Shown here in pieces: positions 44,332 through 53,538 of a DNA stretch of 64,000 nt. The DNA comes from Bacteroidales bacterium (GTDB taxonomy: Bacteria > Bacteroidota > Bacteroidia > Bacteroidales > UBA10428). Numbering within the stretch: position 1 is the stretch's first letter; each line of letters starts with the position of its first letter. The stretch is taken from the NCBI GenBank assembly GCA_035299085.1, contig DATGXG010000052.1, forward strand, positions 1-64,000, in the 5' to 3' direction. Position numbers and translations under genes: made by a program. The notes below the pieces were generated by a model. The model was not told the DNA's origin, made no database searches, and worked only from the letters and a program-made list of their open reading frames with translations.

Positions 44332-46677
44332 TTAAAACCTTATTCTCCATAACATTACAGGAACTATTCCCATTTGAGAGGCCTCTTCAATTTTGCCTGA
44401 ATCTGGGTTATACATATTGAAGAACCGGTTTTTATGGTTTGTAAGGTTGGTAATATCAATTGCCCATTCCTGACTGTATTTTTTACGGTTCATCTTGAAT
44501 GCAATTCTCAGGTCGGCCCTGTAATAATCACTGTTTGGCTTGTCAAAGGCATGGGCATAATCGTAAACGGTTTCACCTTCCTGCTGTGACTGTGCAAAAT
44601 CAATCGGTATCGAGCGCATCCCCCCTGCCCATGTGAATTTCAGATCAGCCGTAATTGCCTGTTGTTTTGGCAGCTTAAATTCATAACCACCCAGCACGTT
44701 CAACACATAGTTCCCGTTATAGGCGGTATTTCGCAAAACATTGTCGCTTCCCCTGTATTTCGAATCAAAAACCGAAAGGGTAGCCAGGTAATAATAATTA
44801 CCCGACAAAAATCTTTCAAGCGTGAGTTCAATTCCCAGGTTTCTTCCTTTGCCTTTGTTCACGAGGCTGTCGAGGTTCATGTCGTAATAACCCCCATCGG
44901 AATTGATTACCGAAATGGAGGACGGATACCTTTTAACAGGTATGTCATACAATGCCTGGTAGTATGCTTCGGTCTTCAGTCTCAGGTTTTCGTTGATCAG
45001 TACGTTGTAACCCAGCACCAGGTGCCTGCTTTTTGAAAATTTAAGGTCAAGATTCGGCTGGGTGTAAACACGGTTTATTGTATCGGTGAGGACTTCCCTG
45101 AAATATATGGTCCTGGGTTGCATCTGGCTGTGGAGACCGAATCCCAGGCTCAGCGAATTGGTTTCATTCATCTGCCATTGCAATGAAATTCGGGGTTCCA
45201 GTGCCAGCTCTTTGTTCAGGTTAACCTTTTGCGCATGCAACCCCGCCACATACGAGAACTTGTCGGAGAATTTATGCTGCCATTGGGCATATGCCTGTAC
45301 AAGGTTCACATTGCCGCTGTAATCATACAGATGAACAAAAACGAAACTTTCTTTCAAATAGGTACTGTCAAGGTATCCCATTGAAATGGCCTCAAGATTG
45401 ATTCCTGCAATCAGGTTATCCTTTGAGCCCAGTTTGCTTCGCAATTCCTCCGAAACAAACAGCTTTGATTCATGAGAATCATTGCCATAATCAGTATCCT
45501 TGATATCATTTTTAAAAGAATTGCTGTTTGTGCTGTTTCCCGAATAAGTTCCGGCAATTGTTGTTTTAAGTCTTGAATTTTCTTTAAACCTCAATATATG
45601 GGAAACGCCTGCTACACCGGTTGTTGAAGCATAATTGGTATAGGTGCTCCGGTTGTACTCGTTTTTGTCTTCACTGAAAGTAATGTGATTTTTACCGCCA
45701 AGGGCAAATACGGATATTCTTCCCAACTTTGCAGAAGGAATGTCTATCTTCAGCGCAAGATCCTGGTAATACGGCACGGCACCTACGCCGATATCAATTC
45801 CCAGGGCATCAAAAACGCCCATTGTTGAATACCTGTAATTGGCGAGGTACGAAGCATTTGATTTTTTCGAGAAGGGCCCTTCAGCACCGAGTTCGAACCC
45901 GTTAAATCCCACCTGCCCCATGTATTCTCTCTTTTCGTTATTTCCATTGCGGATTCCGAGATCAAACACACCTGAAAAAGCATTTCCATATTGAGACGGA
46001 AAGGCACCGCTGAAAAAATCGGAATTGCTGAGCACGTTGTTGTTGAGCATGCTGATGGGGCCGCTTGTGGAACCCATGTCCCCAAAGTGGTTGGGATTCG
46101 GAATCGGCACTCCTTCGAGCTTCCAGAGTAATCCTGATGGGGAGTTACCTCTTACAATAATGGCGTTAACCTGGTCGGAACCCACCATCACACCGGCGAA
46201 ATTCTGGGTCATCCTGGCCGGGTCGCCCCAGCTACCGGCATATCTTTCAGTTTGCTCAATCGTGAAGGAACGGGCGCTCACCATGGCCATATCGTTGAGC
46301 GGCTTGTCACGCCTGGAGTTTGCCTTTACAATGACAGCCTGTGTTTCGATCACATTTTCTTCAAGAGGTATTTTAAGCACAAGCTCTTTGCCGGAGATCA
46401 GTTCAATGGCTGACAGGGTTACAGTTTTGTAACCAATAAAGCTTACCTGCAGGGAAAGTCGGCCCACAGGTACCTTTTCAAGCCTGAATTGTCCTTTTTC
46501 ATTGCTTGTAGTGCCGGTCAACGGGTTGGAATTCAGAATAACAACTGAGGCACCCACAACCGGTGTTTCTGTAGTGGCTTCCACAACAGTGCCACGGATT
46601 GTCTGAGTAATGGTTTGCGCCTGTGCATTGAGCATGATCGTGAGAAGGCAGATTATGCCTGTTAGAAATTTTGTCAT
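44332..46677 (-). CDS. TonB-dependent outer membrane receptor
   Basis: A 781-residue outer membrane protein with signal peptide (residues 1-20, ending AQAQ). It has a carboxypeptidase-regulatory-like domain (about 25-105, IRGTVVEATTETPVVGASV), a plug (about 125-230, with IIVRGNSPSGLLWKLEGV), and a barrel ending in MLWRIRF. It is shorter than SusC, has no SusD partner, and resembles single-gene receptors for small ligands. The ligand cannot be told. The 340 bases upstream are simple-sequence repeats instead of a normal leader. Confidence 0.9.
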   Translation of the reverse strand: MTKFLTGIICLLTIMLNAQAQTITQTIRGTVVEATTETPVVGASVVILNSNPLTGTTSNEKGQFRLEKVPVGRLSLQVSFIGYKTVTLSAIELISGKELVLKIPLEENVIETQAVIVKANSRRDKPLNDMAMVSARSFTIEQTERYAGSWGDPARMTQNFAGVMVGSDQVNAIIVRGNSPSGLLWKLEGVPIPNPNHFGDMGSTSGPISMLNNNVLSNSDFFSGAFPSQYGNAFSGVFDLGIRNGNNEKREYMGQVGFNGFELGAEGPFSKKSNASYLANYRYSTMGVFDALGIDIGVGAVPYYQDLALKIDIPSAKLGRISVFALGGKNHITFSEDKNEYNRSTYTNYASTTGVAGVSHILRFKENSRLKTTIAGTYSGNSTNSNSFKNDIKDTDYGNDSHESKLFVSEELRSKLGSKDNLIAGINLEAISMGYLDSTYLKESFVFVHLYDYSGNVNLVQAYAQWQHKFSDKFSYVAGLHAQKVNLNKELALEPRISLQWQMNETNSLSLGFGLHSQMQPRTIYFREVLTDTINRVYTQPNLDLKFSKSRHLVLGYNVLINENLRLKTEAYYQALYDIPVKRYPSSISVINSDGGYYDMNLDSLVNKGKGRNLGIELTLERFLSGNYYYLATLSVFDSKYRGSDNVLRNTAYNGNYVLNVLGGYEFKLPKQQAITADLKFTWAGGMRSIPIDFAQSQQEGETVYDYAHAFDKPNSDYYRADLRIAFKMNRKKYSQEWAIDITNLTNHKNRFFNMYNPDSGKIEEASQMGIVPVMLWRIRF

Positions 46678-46730
46678 GATAAGGGTTTTTAATTATGGAC
46701 AAGATTTTTGCAACAAGGTTGCAGGGATTA

Positions 46731-47035
46731 TTTACGATTTACGATTTGGGATTTACGATTTGGGATTTACGATTTGCGAGTAAAACTAATATCGTATTCT
46801 TGATGACGATAGGTCTAATCGGTAAGCTATGGAAAGTAAAAGGTAACCGGTATTTAGTAACCGGTATTCAGTAATCGGTAATCGGTATTCAGTAATTGGT
46901 ATTCAGTAATCGGTAATCGGTAATCGGTAATCGAAAATCGGTTACAGGGAATAAACGAAGCGTAGTTGCAAACTACGCTCAGTGTTAACGCTCAGGGTGA
47001 CCTTCGTTAATCGTAAATCTAAAATCGTAAATCTA
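46731..47035. repeat. Compound simple-sequence repeat region
   Basis: Three parts: (GATTTACGATTTGG)n at 46731-46777; a 7-base repeat built on GGTAATC and GGTATTCAGTAATC at about 46840-46945; and an inverted copy of the first part, ATCGTAAATCTAAAATCGTAA, at about 47008-47035, which runs into the end of tcdA. A hairpin, GCGTAGTT/AACTACGC, lies near 46960. No gene is present. Confidence 0.8.
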
Positions 47036-47741
47036 TTAGATTCCTTATAACCACGGATGCGCAGTAACATCCGAAAACCGGAGGCATATACGATATTGTG
47101 CCTACAACCGATCTTTTGTTTTCTTCACCGGTTACCTCACGGATGGCTTTTTTGCTTACCGGTTCGGGGGAATACACTACGGTTATGCCGTTGAAAATTC
47201 CCTGCCTGTGAAGGTATTTGCGTACCATATAGGCAAATTTGCAGTGATGCGATTCAGAAATGTCTGCAATGGCAACTGATTCAGGTGCGATTCTCCCTCC
47301 CGAGCCCATTGAGCTGACTACACGGTGTCCTTTTTTTACAGCCGCGGCAATCAGGAAGACCTTAGGAGTAAGTGTGTCGATGGCATCCACCACGTAATCG
47401 AACGGTTGATCCATGATGGCTTCAAACTTATCCTCTTTCAGGTATTCCGAAATAACATGCAATTTAATTCCGGGGTTAATATCGGTGAGCCTCGCAGAAA
47501 ACAGGTCGGCCTTTTTCTTTCCTTCATTGCTTTCAAGGGCAATCACCTGGCGGTTCCTGTTTGAAATGGTAACCACATCCCCGTCAATGACAGTCATTTC
47601 ACCGATTCCGGCACGGCAAAGCTGCTCTGCGGCATATCCGCCTACTCCGCCCAATCCGGCGACCAGTACGTGTGCCCGGTTCAGTTTATCCGTATTTTCC
47701 TTGCCTATAAGAAGCTCTGTGCGGCTTAACCAATGATCCAT
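47019..47741 (-). CDS. tcdA: tRNA threonylcarbamoyladenosine dehydratase
   Basis: A 240-residue member of the ThiF/MoeB superfamily. The ATP-binding GLGGVGGYAAE loop (about 29-39), DGDVVTISNRNRQ and VVDAIDTL are all typical. TcdA cyclises the t6A base at position 37 of ANN-decoding tRNAs. The product matches the short (about 240-residue) TcdA length and lacks a rhodanese domain. It starts 3 bases after the TatD stop codon, so the two are co-transcribed. Confidence 0.92.
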   Translation of the reverse strand: MDHWLSRTELLIGKENTDKLNRAHVLVAGLGGVGGYAAEQLCRAGIGEMTVIDGDVVTISNRNRQVIALESNEGKKKADLFSARLTDINPGIKLHVISEYLKEDKFEAIMDQPFDYVVDAIDTLTPKVFLIAAAVKKGHRVVSSMGSGGRIAPESVAIADISESHHCKFAYMVRKYLHRQGIFNGITVVYSPEPVSKKAIREVTGEENKRSVVGTISYMPPVFGCYCASVVIRNLIDLRF

Positions 47742-47744
47742 ATT

Positions 47745-48416
47745 CTATAGTGTATGAAAACAGCGGACGAAGTTATCCATAATTTGTTTCTGCAAATCCG
47801 TAACGGTTGTATTTCTCAGCGATGCCGCCCTGGCATACACATCCTGTATGGAATACCCGGCATCATCGGTTTCAAAAAAGAGGTTTTCGGGAGGAATTTG
47901 CTGAAATAGCCTGAAGGCTTTGCTTCGTTCATTGAAAAGCATGTGGCCGAACGACAGGTAGCAGTTTTTCTTCATCAGCTGACGGGCAATTGAGATATCA
48001 GCGTTGAACCAGTGGAATATCCAGGGAATTTTGGGATCGAATGACTTACGGTAAGCGAGCATTTCACTGTAGGAACGCACACAATGGATGATTACGGGCT
48101 TTTTGACAGCCTTTGCCAATTTCAGATGCGAAGCGAATACCTCTTTCTGTAAATCATAATTCACTTCTATGGCCTTGTCCAGTCCCGTTTCCCCAATTGC
48201 AATTACATCTGCTGACTTTGAGAGGTGTTCAACCGTTTTCAACTGATCCTTACAGGTTGATTCAGAAAGATGCCAGGGATGGAGGCCAACAGACTTAGAG
48301 CATGGCAGGCTCATGTTTTCAGCCTGGTATGGAAACACATTCAGAACAACACGCGTACCCGGTGTGGTATACCAGGTATGAGCATGAATATCGATATAAT
48401 ATAAGGTCTGATCCAT
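47745..48416 (-). CDS. TatD family metal-dependent hydrolase
   Basis: A 223-residue hydrolase. The start is ATG 48416 (MDQTLYYIDIHAH); an earlier GTG/ATG-type start would read into repeats. Metal ligands are DIHAH (9-13), Glu in IGETGLD, HC in VIIHCV, HW in IFHWF, and Asp in ETDD. Relatives are 3'-5' DNA exonucleases or D-aminoacyl-tRNA-related enzymes. It is slightly shorter than the typical 255-residue TatD. It is coupled with tcdA. Confidence 0.85.
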   Translation of the reverse strand: MDQTLYYIDIHAHTWYTTPGTRVVLNVFPYQAENMSLPCSKSVGLHPWHLSESTCKDQLKTVEHLSKSADVIAIGETGLDKAIEVNYDLQKEVFASHLKLAKAVKKPVIIHCVRSYSEMLAYRKSFDPKIPWIFHWFNADISIARQLMKKNCYLSFGHMLFNERSKAFRLFQQIPPENLFFETDDAGYSIQDVYARAASLRNTTVTDLQKQIMDNFVRCFHTL

Positions 48417-48429
48417 ATGGTTGTTTGAT

Positions 48430-48544
48430 TCAATAGCCCCGGCATTCACCAGCCCCGGCATTCACTTGTCCCTGCATTCAATAGCCCCGGCCTTCAGGCC
48501 GGGTTAGCAAAACCGGTACCACTAGTACCCGGCCTTCAGGCCGG
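48430..48544. repeat. CCCCGGC-type repeat cluster
   Basis: Direct repeats of AGCCCCGGCATTCA followed by two perfect hairpins, CCCGGCCTTCAGGCCGGG (48486-48503) and CCCGGCCTTCAGGCCGG (48528-48544). The second hairpin overlaps the purN end and includes its TGA stop codon. It probably also acts as a transcription barrier. Confidence 0.8.
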
Positions 48545-49123
48545 ATCCGGTTCCGATAATATGGTCTCCTTAATCACCTTCGGGAAATACTCATATTCGA
48601 GTGCATGAACCCTTTCTGCAAGACTTTCAGCGGTATCATCAGGGTGAACCGGGCATTTAGCCTGAAATATGGTGTCGCCCCTGTCGTATTCGGGGTCTAC
48701 ATAATGGATGGTTATTCCTGAGAATTTTTCTTTGGCTGCTATGACAGCCTCATGCACATGATGGCCATACATTCCTTTGCCTCCATAGTCCGGTAGCAGG
48801 GCCGGGTGGATGTTAATTATGCGGCGCTGATAGTGTTGCATAAGGTTGGCGGGGACAAGCCACAGGAATCCGGCAAGAATAATCCAGTCGATTTCTCTCT
48901 GTTTCAGATATTCAAGTACCGTATCGCGATGATAAAAATCATCGCGGTTAAAAATAAGGAACGGTACATTATGCTTCTTTGCACGCTCAATAACGAAGGC
49001 ATCAGGACGGTTTGTACAGATGCATGAAACCCTTATCATTGGCTCGTTCTGGAAGTATGCGATTATATTCGCAGCGTTGGTGCCGGAGCCCGAAGCAAAC
49101 AGGGCAAGATTGACTGTCTTCAT
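48536..49123 (-). CDS. purN: Phosphoribosylglycinamide formyltransferase
   Basis: A 195-residue enzyme of purine synthesis that transfers a formyl group from 10-formyl-THF to GAR. The start is ATG 49123 (MKTVNLALFASGSGTN). Diagnostic parts are FASGSGTNA, NIHPALLPDYGGKGMYG, HHVHEAVI and the GITIHYVDPEYDRGD stretch. The last few codons and stop lie in a CCGGCC repeat hairpin. It is divergent from acpP-fabF-rnc, as is common in Bacteroidales. Confidence 0.95.
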   Translation of the reverse strand: MKTVNLALFASGSGTNAANIIAYFQNEPMIRVSCICTNRPDAFVIERAKKHNVPFLIFNRDDFYHRDTVLEYLKQREIDWIILAGFLWLVPANLMQHYQRRIINIHPALLPDYGGKGMYGHHVHEAVIAAKEKFSGITIHYVDPEYDRGDTIFQAKCPVHPDDTAESLAERVHALEYEYFPKVIKETILSEPDPA

Positions 49124-49204
49124 TAACAAAATATTAAAAATCAATACAATATAATCAATAATACCGTCGATAACGGTCAGAAATCAAAGAAAAATTCAAA
49201 TTTG

Positions 49205-49236
49205 TTTGTTTTTTCCTTATTATTGCATTTTCTTTG
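49205..49236 (+). promoter_or_regulatory. Promoter of the acpP-fabF-rnc operon
   Basis: TTTG at 49205-49208, 20 bases, then TTTCTTTG at 49229-49236, which matches TAnnTTTG in seven of eight positions. It lies 43 bases before the acpP start. Confidence 0.55.
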
Positions 49237-49279
49237 CACAACATTTTTAAAAATTAAGTAACAATTAAAATTTGGTATT

Positions 49280-49519
49280 ATGTCAGACATTGCATCTAGA
49301 GTAAAAGCTATTATTGTTGACAAATTAGGTGTTGATGAAAGCGAAGTAACCCCCGAAGCCAGTTTTACAAATGATTTGGGTGCTGATTCACTGGATACCG
49401 TTGAACTGATCATGGAATTTGAAAAAGAATTCAATATCGGAATTCCCGACGATGCTGCAGAAAACATTGCTACCGTTGGCGATGCCATCAAGTACATTGA
49501 TGAAAACGTAAAGAAGTAA
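49280..49519 (+). CDS. acpP: Acyl carrier protein
   Basis: A 79-residue acidic carrier of fatty acid chains. The phosphopantetheine site is the serine of LGADSLDTVEL (about 38). The ATG follows a weak purine-rich leader. It is followed by fabF (28-base gap) and rnc, the conserved order of this operon. Confidence 0.98.
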   Translation: MSDIASRVKAIIVDKLGVDESEVTPEASFTNDLGADSLDTVELIMEFEKEFNIGIPDDAAENIATVGDAIKYIDENVKK

Positions 49520-49547
49520 ATTTTATTTTTTCTCAAACTATCACTTT

Positions 49548-50801
49548 ATGGAGTTAAAGCGAGTAGTGGTTACCGGCCTTGGAGCGGTGACTCCCTTAGG
49601 TAATAATGTGGATGATTATTGGAATGGTTTAGTTAATGGTGTAAGTGGAGCTGATTTAATTACTCGTTTTGACACTGAAAATTTCAAGACAAAGTTTGCC
49701 TGTGAAGTTAAAAACTTCAAACCCGAAGATTACTTCGATCGAAAAGAACAGAAGAAATACGACCTTTTCACTGTATTTGCCCTTGTAGCTGCCGACCAGG
49801 CAGTGGTTGATTCAGGTATGAATCTGGAAACTGTCGACAAGGACAGAGTTGGAGTAATCTTTGGTTCAGGCATCGGTGGATTCAATACTTTTCTGAATGA
49901 AGTCAGGGATTATTTCAAGGGTAATGGTATACCCCGGTTCAATCCTTTCTTCATTCCCAAAATGATCTCCGATATTGCTGCCGGGCATATTTCGATTAAA
50001 TATGGATTCCGCGGTCCCAATTATGCCACCGTATCAGCCTGCGCTACCGCTACAAACGCCATTATAGACGCTTATAACCTGATCCGCTTAGGGAAAGCCG
50101 ATATATTTGTAACAGGAGGTTCCGAAGCCGGTATTTGTGAGCCCGGGATCGGAGGTTTCAATGCCATGCATGCGCTTTCAACAAACAATGAAGAATATAA
50201 GACCGCATCCAGGCCATTCGACAAAACCCGCGATGGTTTTGTAATGGGTGAAGGAGGCGGAGCCCTGATTCTTGAAGAATACGAACATGCCAAAGCACGC
50301 GGTGCTAAAATTTATGCTGAACTCATCGGAAGCGGACTTTCAGCAGATGCTCACCATCTTACTGCTCCTCATCCCGAAGGTATTGGTGCCACGCTGGTTA
50401 TGAAGCATGCCATTGAAGATGCAGGAATAAAACCTGAGGATATAGATTACGTCAATGTTCACGGCACATCCACACCGCTCGGTGACATTTCGGAAACAAA
50501 GGCTATTATTTCGGTTTTCGGAGAACATGCCTATAAGCTGAACATCAGTTCAACAAAATCAATGACCGGACATTTGCTTGGTGCTGCAGGGGCAATTGAA
50601 GCCATAGCTGCTATCCTTGCGATAAAATTTAATACAATTCCGCCAACAATTAACTTTTCTCATCCGGATGAGGAAATCGATGCCAAACTGAACCTTACTT
50701 TTAACAAAGCGCAGCAACGTACTGTAAATACTGCACTCAGCAATACTTTCGGTTTTGGCGGACATAATACGTCGGTTATATTCAGAAAATATTCTGCTTA
50801 A
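49548..50801 (+). CDS. fabF: Beta-ketoacyl-ACP synthase II
   Basis: A 417-residue condensing enzyme that elongates acyl-ACP with malonyl-ACP. The Cys-His-His active site is visible: cysteine in VSACATATNA (about 164-173), histidines in VNVHGTSTPLGD and STKSMTGHLLGAAG. The C-terminal FGFGGHNTSVIF is characteristic. It lies between acpP and rnc, with rnc only two bases downstream. Confidence 0.97.
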   Translation: MELKRVVVTGLGAVTPLGNNVDDYWNGLVNGVSGADLITRFDTENFKTKFACEVKNFKPEDYFDRKEQKKYDLFTVFALVAADQAVVDSGMNLETVDKDRVGVIFGSGIGGFNTFLNEVRDYFKGNGIPRFNPFFIPKMISDIAAGHISIKYGFRGPNYATVSACATATNAIIDAYNLIRLGKADIFVTGGSEAGICEPGIGGFNAMHALSTNNEEYKTASRPFDKTRDGFVMGEGGGALILEEYEHAKARGAKIYAELIGSGLSADAHHLTAPHPEGIGATLVMKHAIEDAGIKPEDIDYVNVHGTSTPLGDISETKAIISVFGEHAYKLNISSTKSMTGHLLGAAGAIEAIAAILAIKFNTIPPTINFSHPDEEIDAKLNLTFNKAQQRTVNTALSNTFGFGGHNTSVIFRKYSA

Positions 50802-50803
50802 CA

Positions 50804-51526
50804 GTGTTAAAATCCCTGATTCGAGCCAATCGTTACCTGTTCCCCCCCGAAAAAAGCTTTGTCAGGCAACTTAAAAGAATCCTGGGTTTCAGACCCCGAA
50901 ATCTGAAGCTCTATCAACTTGCTTTCGTTCATAAATCAGCCTCGCATATTGTTTTCAACGACGCCAAGCTGAACAATGAACGGCTTGAATTTCTCGGCGA
51001 TGCCATCCTTGACGCCCTTGTAGGCGAATACCTTTTCCGGAGATTTCCCGATAAAGAAGAAGGGTTCCTTACTCAAACCCGTTCCAAACTTGTTAACCGT
51101 GATAATCTGAATCACCTTGCCATTAAACTCGGGATAAGCGAGATGATCATTTCTAAATTATCCCGTGACAATCATAAATCGGTTTACGGCGATACGCTAG
51201 AGGCGCTTATTGGTGCCCTGTACCTGGATAAGGGTTATGTTAAGACAAAAGAAATTGTGCTTGAAAGAATAATCCAGAGCGATATAAATATTAACCGGCT
51301 GCTTTCTACGGAGACTGATTTCAAAAGCCGGGTTATTGAGTGGGGCCAGAAGAATAAAAAGGCAATCAGTTTCACCAGTTTTGAGGAAACCGAGGAACAA
51401 AGCAATTCCCCGCTATTCATTACTCATCTCTTTGTAGTGGACGATGTGGTAGGAAGAGGCAGCGGATCATCCAAAAAAGAAGCCGAACAAAACGCCGCAC
51501 GTCAGGCGTTGCAGTTGTTGGAATAG
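50804..51526 (+). CDS. rnc: Ribonuclease III
   Basis: A 240-residue double-strand-specific RNase. The signature NERLEFLGDAILD (about 58-70) and the second acidic set DTLEALIGALYLDKG are intact, and the C-terminal double-stranded RNA-binding domain (about 165-238) is present with SKKEAEQNAARQAL. The start is a GTG at 50804, two bases after the fabF stop; no better ATG is found before the conserved core, and translational coupling would explain it. Confidence 0.96.
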   Translation: MLKSLIRANRYLFPPEKSFVRQLKRILGFRPRNLKLYQLAFVHKSASHIVFNDAKLNNERLEFLGDAILDALVGEYLFRRFPDKEEGFLTQTRSKLVNRDNLNHLAIKLGISEMIISKLSRDNHKSVYGDTLEALIGALYLDKGYVKTKEIVLERIIQSDININRLLSTETDFKSRVIEWGQKNKKAISFTSFEETEEQSNSPLFITHLFVVDDVVGRGSGSSKKEAEQNAARQALQLLE

Positions 51527-51540
51527 GGTGCATATATCCC

Positions 51541-51723
51541 CGTCATTGCGAGGAGCATGGCAAATCATTGATTATAATAGTAATAAATGCGACGAAGCAA
51601 TCTGCCGGCACCAGCAGAGCGTTGCAAAAACCGGTTACTGAATTTCGAATACTGCTTTTTTTAAGGTACTGCCTGTTCAGTGCAGATTGCTTCTGACCGT
51701 AGGAACCGGTCATCGCAATGACG
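51541..51723. mobile_element. Small inverted-repeat element (CGTCATTGCG type)
   Basis: Ends are CGTCATTGCG (51541-51550) and CGCAATGACG (51714-51723), a perfect 10-base inverted repeat. Inside, GAAGCAATCTGC (51594-51605) and GCAGATTGCTTC (51682-51693) form a second pair. The right 42 bases recur exactly at 6754-6795. There is no coding capacity. The same end words are known as dispersed repeats in many bacterial genomes. Confidence 0.75.
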
Positions 51724-51757
51724 TGCTATTTATTATATTTGTACTTTAATTCTCCTC

Positions 51758-52204
51758 ATGCCCGAACCAAACGACAAAAAGAAGACTGTAAAGCTTAAAG
51801 TGGCTAAGGATATCCATTTTAAGATGATCGGCATTTCGTGTCATGAAAACGACTACAGGCTTGTTTGGGCGATCAATGAAAATATGAAGTTACAGTTCCT
51901 CAGGATCGGCAACCTTGTCGTTCACAATACAAAAATTCAGGAAGACCTTGAATTCAGCCGGTACCTCTTTGATGACGAAGACCGGTATATGAAATACTAC
52001 CTCATTGCCAACCGTTGTCCCGATGGATTCTTATTCCCTGAAGTACGTAATCTTGATTTTGTACTGCAGATTGTTGGTGAAATCACTCCGACAGAACTGA
52101 AGGAACTTGAAACAAAGATCAAATCGATTGATGTAGTTTCAACGGCGTTTATACTGCAGCCGGAGAAAATAAAGGGAATTAGGGAGATTACATTTGAGGT
52201 GTGA
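51758..52204 (+). CDS. IPExxxVDY family protein
   Basis: A 148-residue protein of a family known only from Bacteroidota. The naming motif is FPEVRNLDF at about residues 91-99. The family has no known function; it is typically encoded near rnc or pyruvate kinase, and here it follows rnc, supporting the assignment. No signal peptide or membrane segment is present. Confidence 0.85.
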   Translation: MPEPNDKKKTVKLKVAKDIHFKMIGISCHENDYRLVWAINENMKLQFLRIGNLVVHNTKIQEDLEFSRYLFDDEDRYMKYYLIANRCPDGFLFPEVRNLDFVLQIVGEITPTELKELETKIKSIDVVSTAFILQPEKIKGIREITFEV

Positions 52205-52206
52205 AA

Positions 52207-52365
52207 ACAACCTGACAGCGTCCGGAGGATCTGTAAGCGTTGTTTTTATAAATCTATTTGAGTCCGGTTGTTTTTGGTTTCAGAACCATTAATTACAATA
52301 CAGGTGCTAAATTTCGAGGACAATAATCACAACGCTGACAGGTTCTCCGGACGCTGTCAGGTTGT
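52207..52365. mobile_element. Small element with 21-base perfect inverted repeats (ACAACCTGACAGCGTCC type)
   Basis: A 159-base unit with perfect 21-base ends at 52207-52227 and 52345-52365. The arm word GACGCTGTCAGGTTGT is found again inside the acetyltransferase (34587-34653) and near 19556-19616. It fits exactly between the stop codons of two convergent genes. Confidence 0.78.
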
Positions 52366-52367
52366 GA

Positions 52368-52772
52368 TTATTGTCCCCCCGTCTTTTCCGTTGCAAGGAT
52401 CATTTTGATCCCGAGGTTGCTGCCTATTTGCAGTACATCCACAAGATCCTGGATGGTCAATGTGGCATCGGCCCTTACAACGATGGTTACATCCGGCAGT
52501 TTATCCTTTATTGCCCCCAGTTCCGTTGTGAGATCCTGGTATATAACAGGCTTGTCGTCGATGTAATACATTTTATTTTTGGTAACGGAAAGGGTCATCT
52601 GCTTTTTGGCAATTGTCTGGGTTGAATTGGCCTTTGGCAGGAATAACCTGATGACATGAGGATTGGCAAACGTTGACACAATCAGAAAGAACAGCAGTAA
52701 AAAAAACATGATGTCATTCAGAGAGGCCGTTGCCACTTCCACCTTAAACTCGTGTCGTCTTTTGATCTTCAT
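52368..52772 (-). CDS. exbD: ExbD/TolR family biopolymer transport protein
   Basis: A 134-residue inner membrane protein with one N-terminal membrane segment (about 18-38, IMFFLLLFFLIVSTFA) preceded by charged residues. A membrane aspartate in SLNDIMFFLL is the expected proton-carrying residue. The rest is a small periplasmic domain. It is the last of tonB-exbB-exbD, two bases after exbB. The complex powers outer membrane receptors such as SusC. Confidence 0.88.
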   Translation of the reverse strand: MKIKRRHEFKVEVATASLNDIMFFLLLFFLIVSTFANPHVIRLFLPKANSTQTIAKKQMTLSVTKNKMYYIDDKPVIYQDLTTELGAIKDKLPDVTIVVRADATLTIQDLVDVLQIGSNLGIKMILATEKTGGQ

Positions 52773-52774
52773 AT

Positions 52775-53464
52775 TTACTTGCTCACAATGTTCATAAACT
52801 CGAACGCCTCTTCCTCAACCTGCGAAATGAACCGGTCAATTCGCATATTGAGGATGTGATAGCCGGTAAACGCTATGATACCCACAATAAGTCCGCTTCC
52901 GCTTGAGATCATCTTTTCATACAAACCACCTGAAATAATTCCGATACTTATGTTATCGGTGAGCGAAATGTTATAGAATATCTTTATAATACCTGAAATG
53001 GTTCCGATGAATCCAAGCATCGGCGCAATTCCGGCGATAAGGCCCAGATAACCGAGATTCCGGCTTACTCTTGCCACTTCGATATTGCTTGCTGATTCCA
53101 GAGTACTTTCAATTTCATCGGGTGATTTGCCTATCTTATGGATCACTTTGCTGAATATTCGGGAATAGGATGACTGATCCTGGTTAAGATGTTTTTCAGC
53201 AGCTTTCAGATCGCCTTTCCTGAGCTGATCATTGAAGTAATTCACAAAGCCCGGATCAATTGCAAGTGAATGCCGCAGATCGAGCGATTTTTTAACGATG
53301 AGATAAACTGCAATTATGGATAAAATAACGATGGGGATCAGAATATATCCGCCCTTCAGAAATAACGAAAGAAAAGAGATCTGACCGGTAGCGGATTTGT
53401 TTGAAAGTTCAACTGCGTATTCGGAACCTGTGGATTGTGCAAGAAGCAAAATAGTGGTAATCAT
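52775..53464 (-). CDS. exbB: MotA/TolQ/ExbB proton channel family protein
   Basis: A 229-residue inner membrane protein with three membrane segments (about 33-55, 140-165 and 180-205). The typical AGIAPMLGFIGTISGIIKIF stretch is present. With ExbD it forms the proton-driven motor for TonB. It is placed between tonB and exbD, with gaps of 74 and 2 bases. Confidence 0.9.
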   Translation of the reverse strand: MITTILLLAQSTGSEYAVELSNKSATGQISFLSLFLKGGYILIPIVILSIIAVYLIVKKSLDLRHSLAIDPGFVNYFNDQLRKGDLKAAEKHLNQDQSSYSRIFSKVIHKIGKSPDEIESTLESASNIEVARVSRNLGYLGLIAGIAPMLGFIGTISGIIKIFYNISLTDNISIGIISGGLYEKMISSGSGLIVGIIAFTGYHILNMRIDRFISQVEEEAFEFMNIVSK

Positions 53465-53538
53465 ATTTTAGTTTTTCAGTTCAGTAATAACGTAAATTTT
53501 CAGGTTGGAGGTACAAAAATAATAAACTGTTTTTCAGT

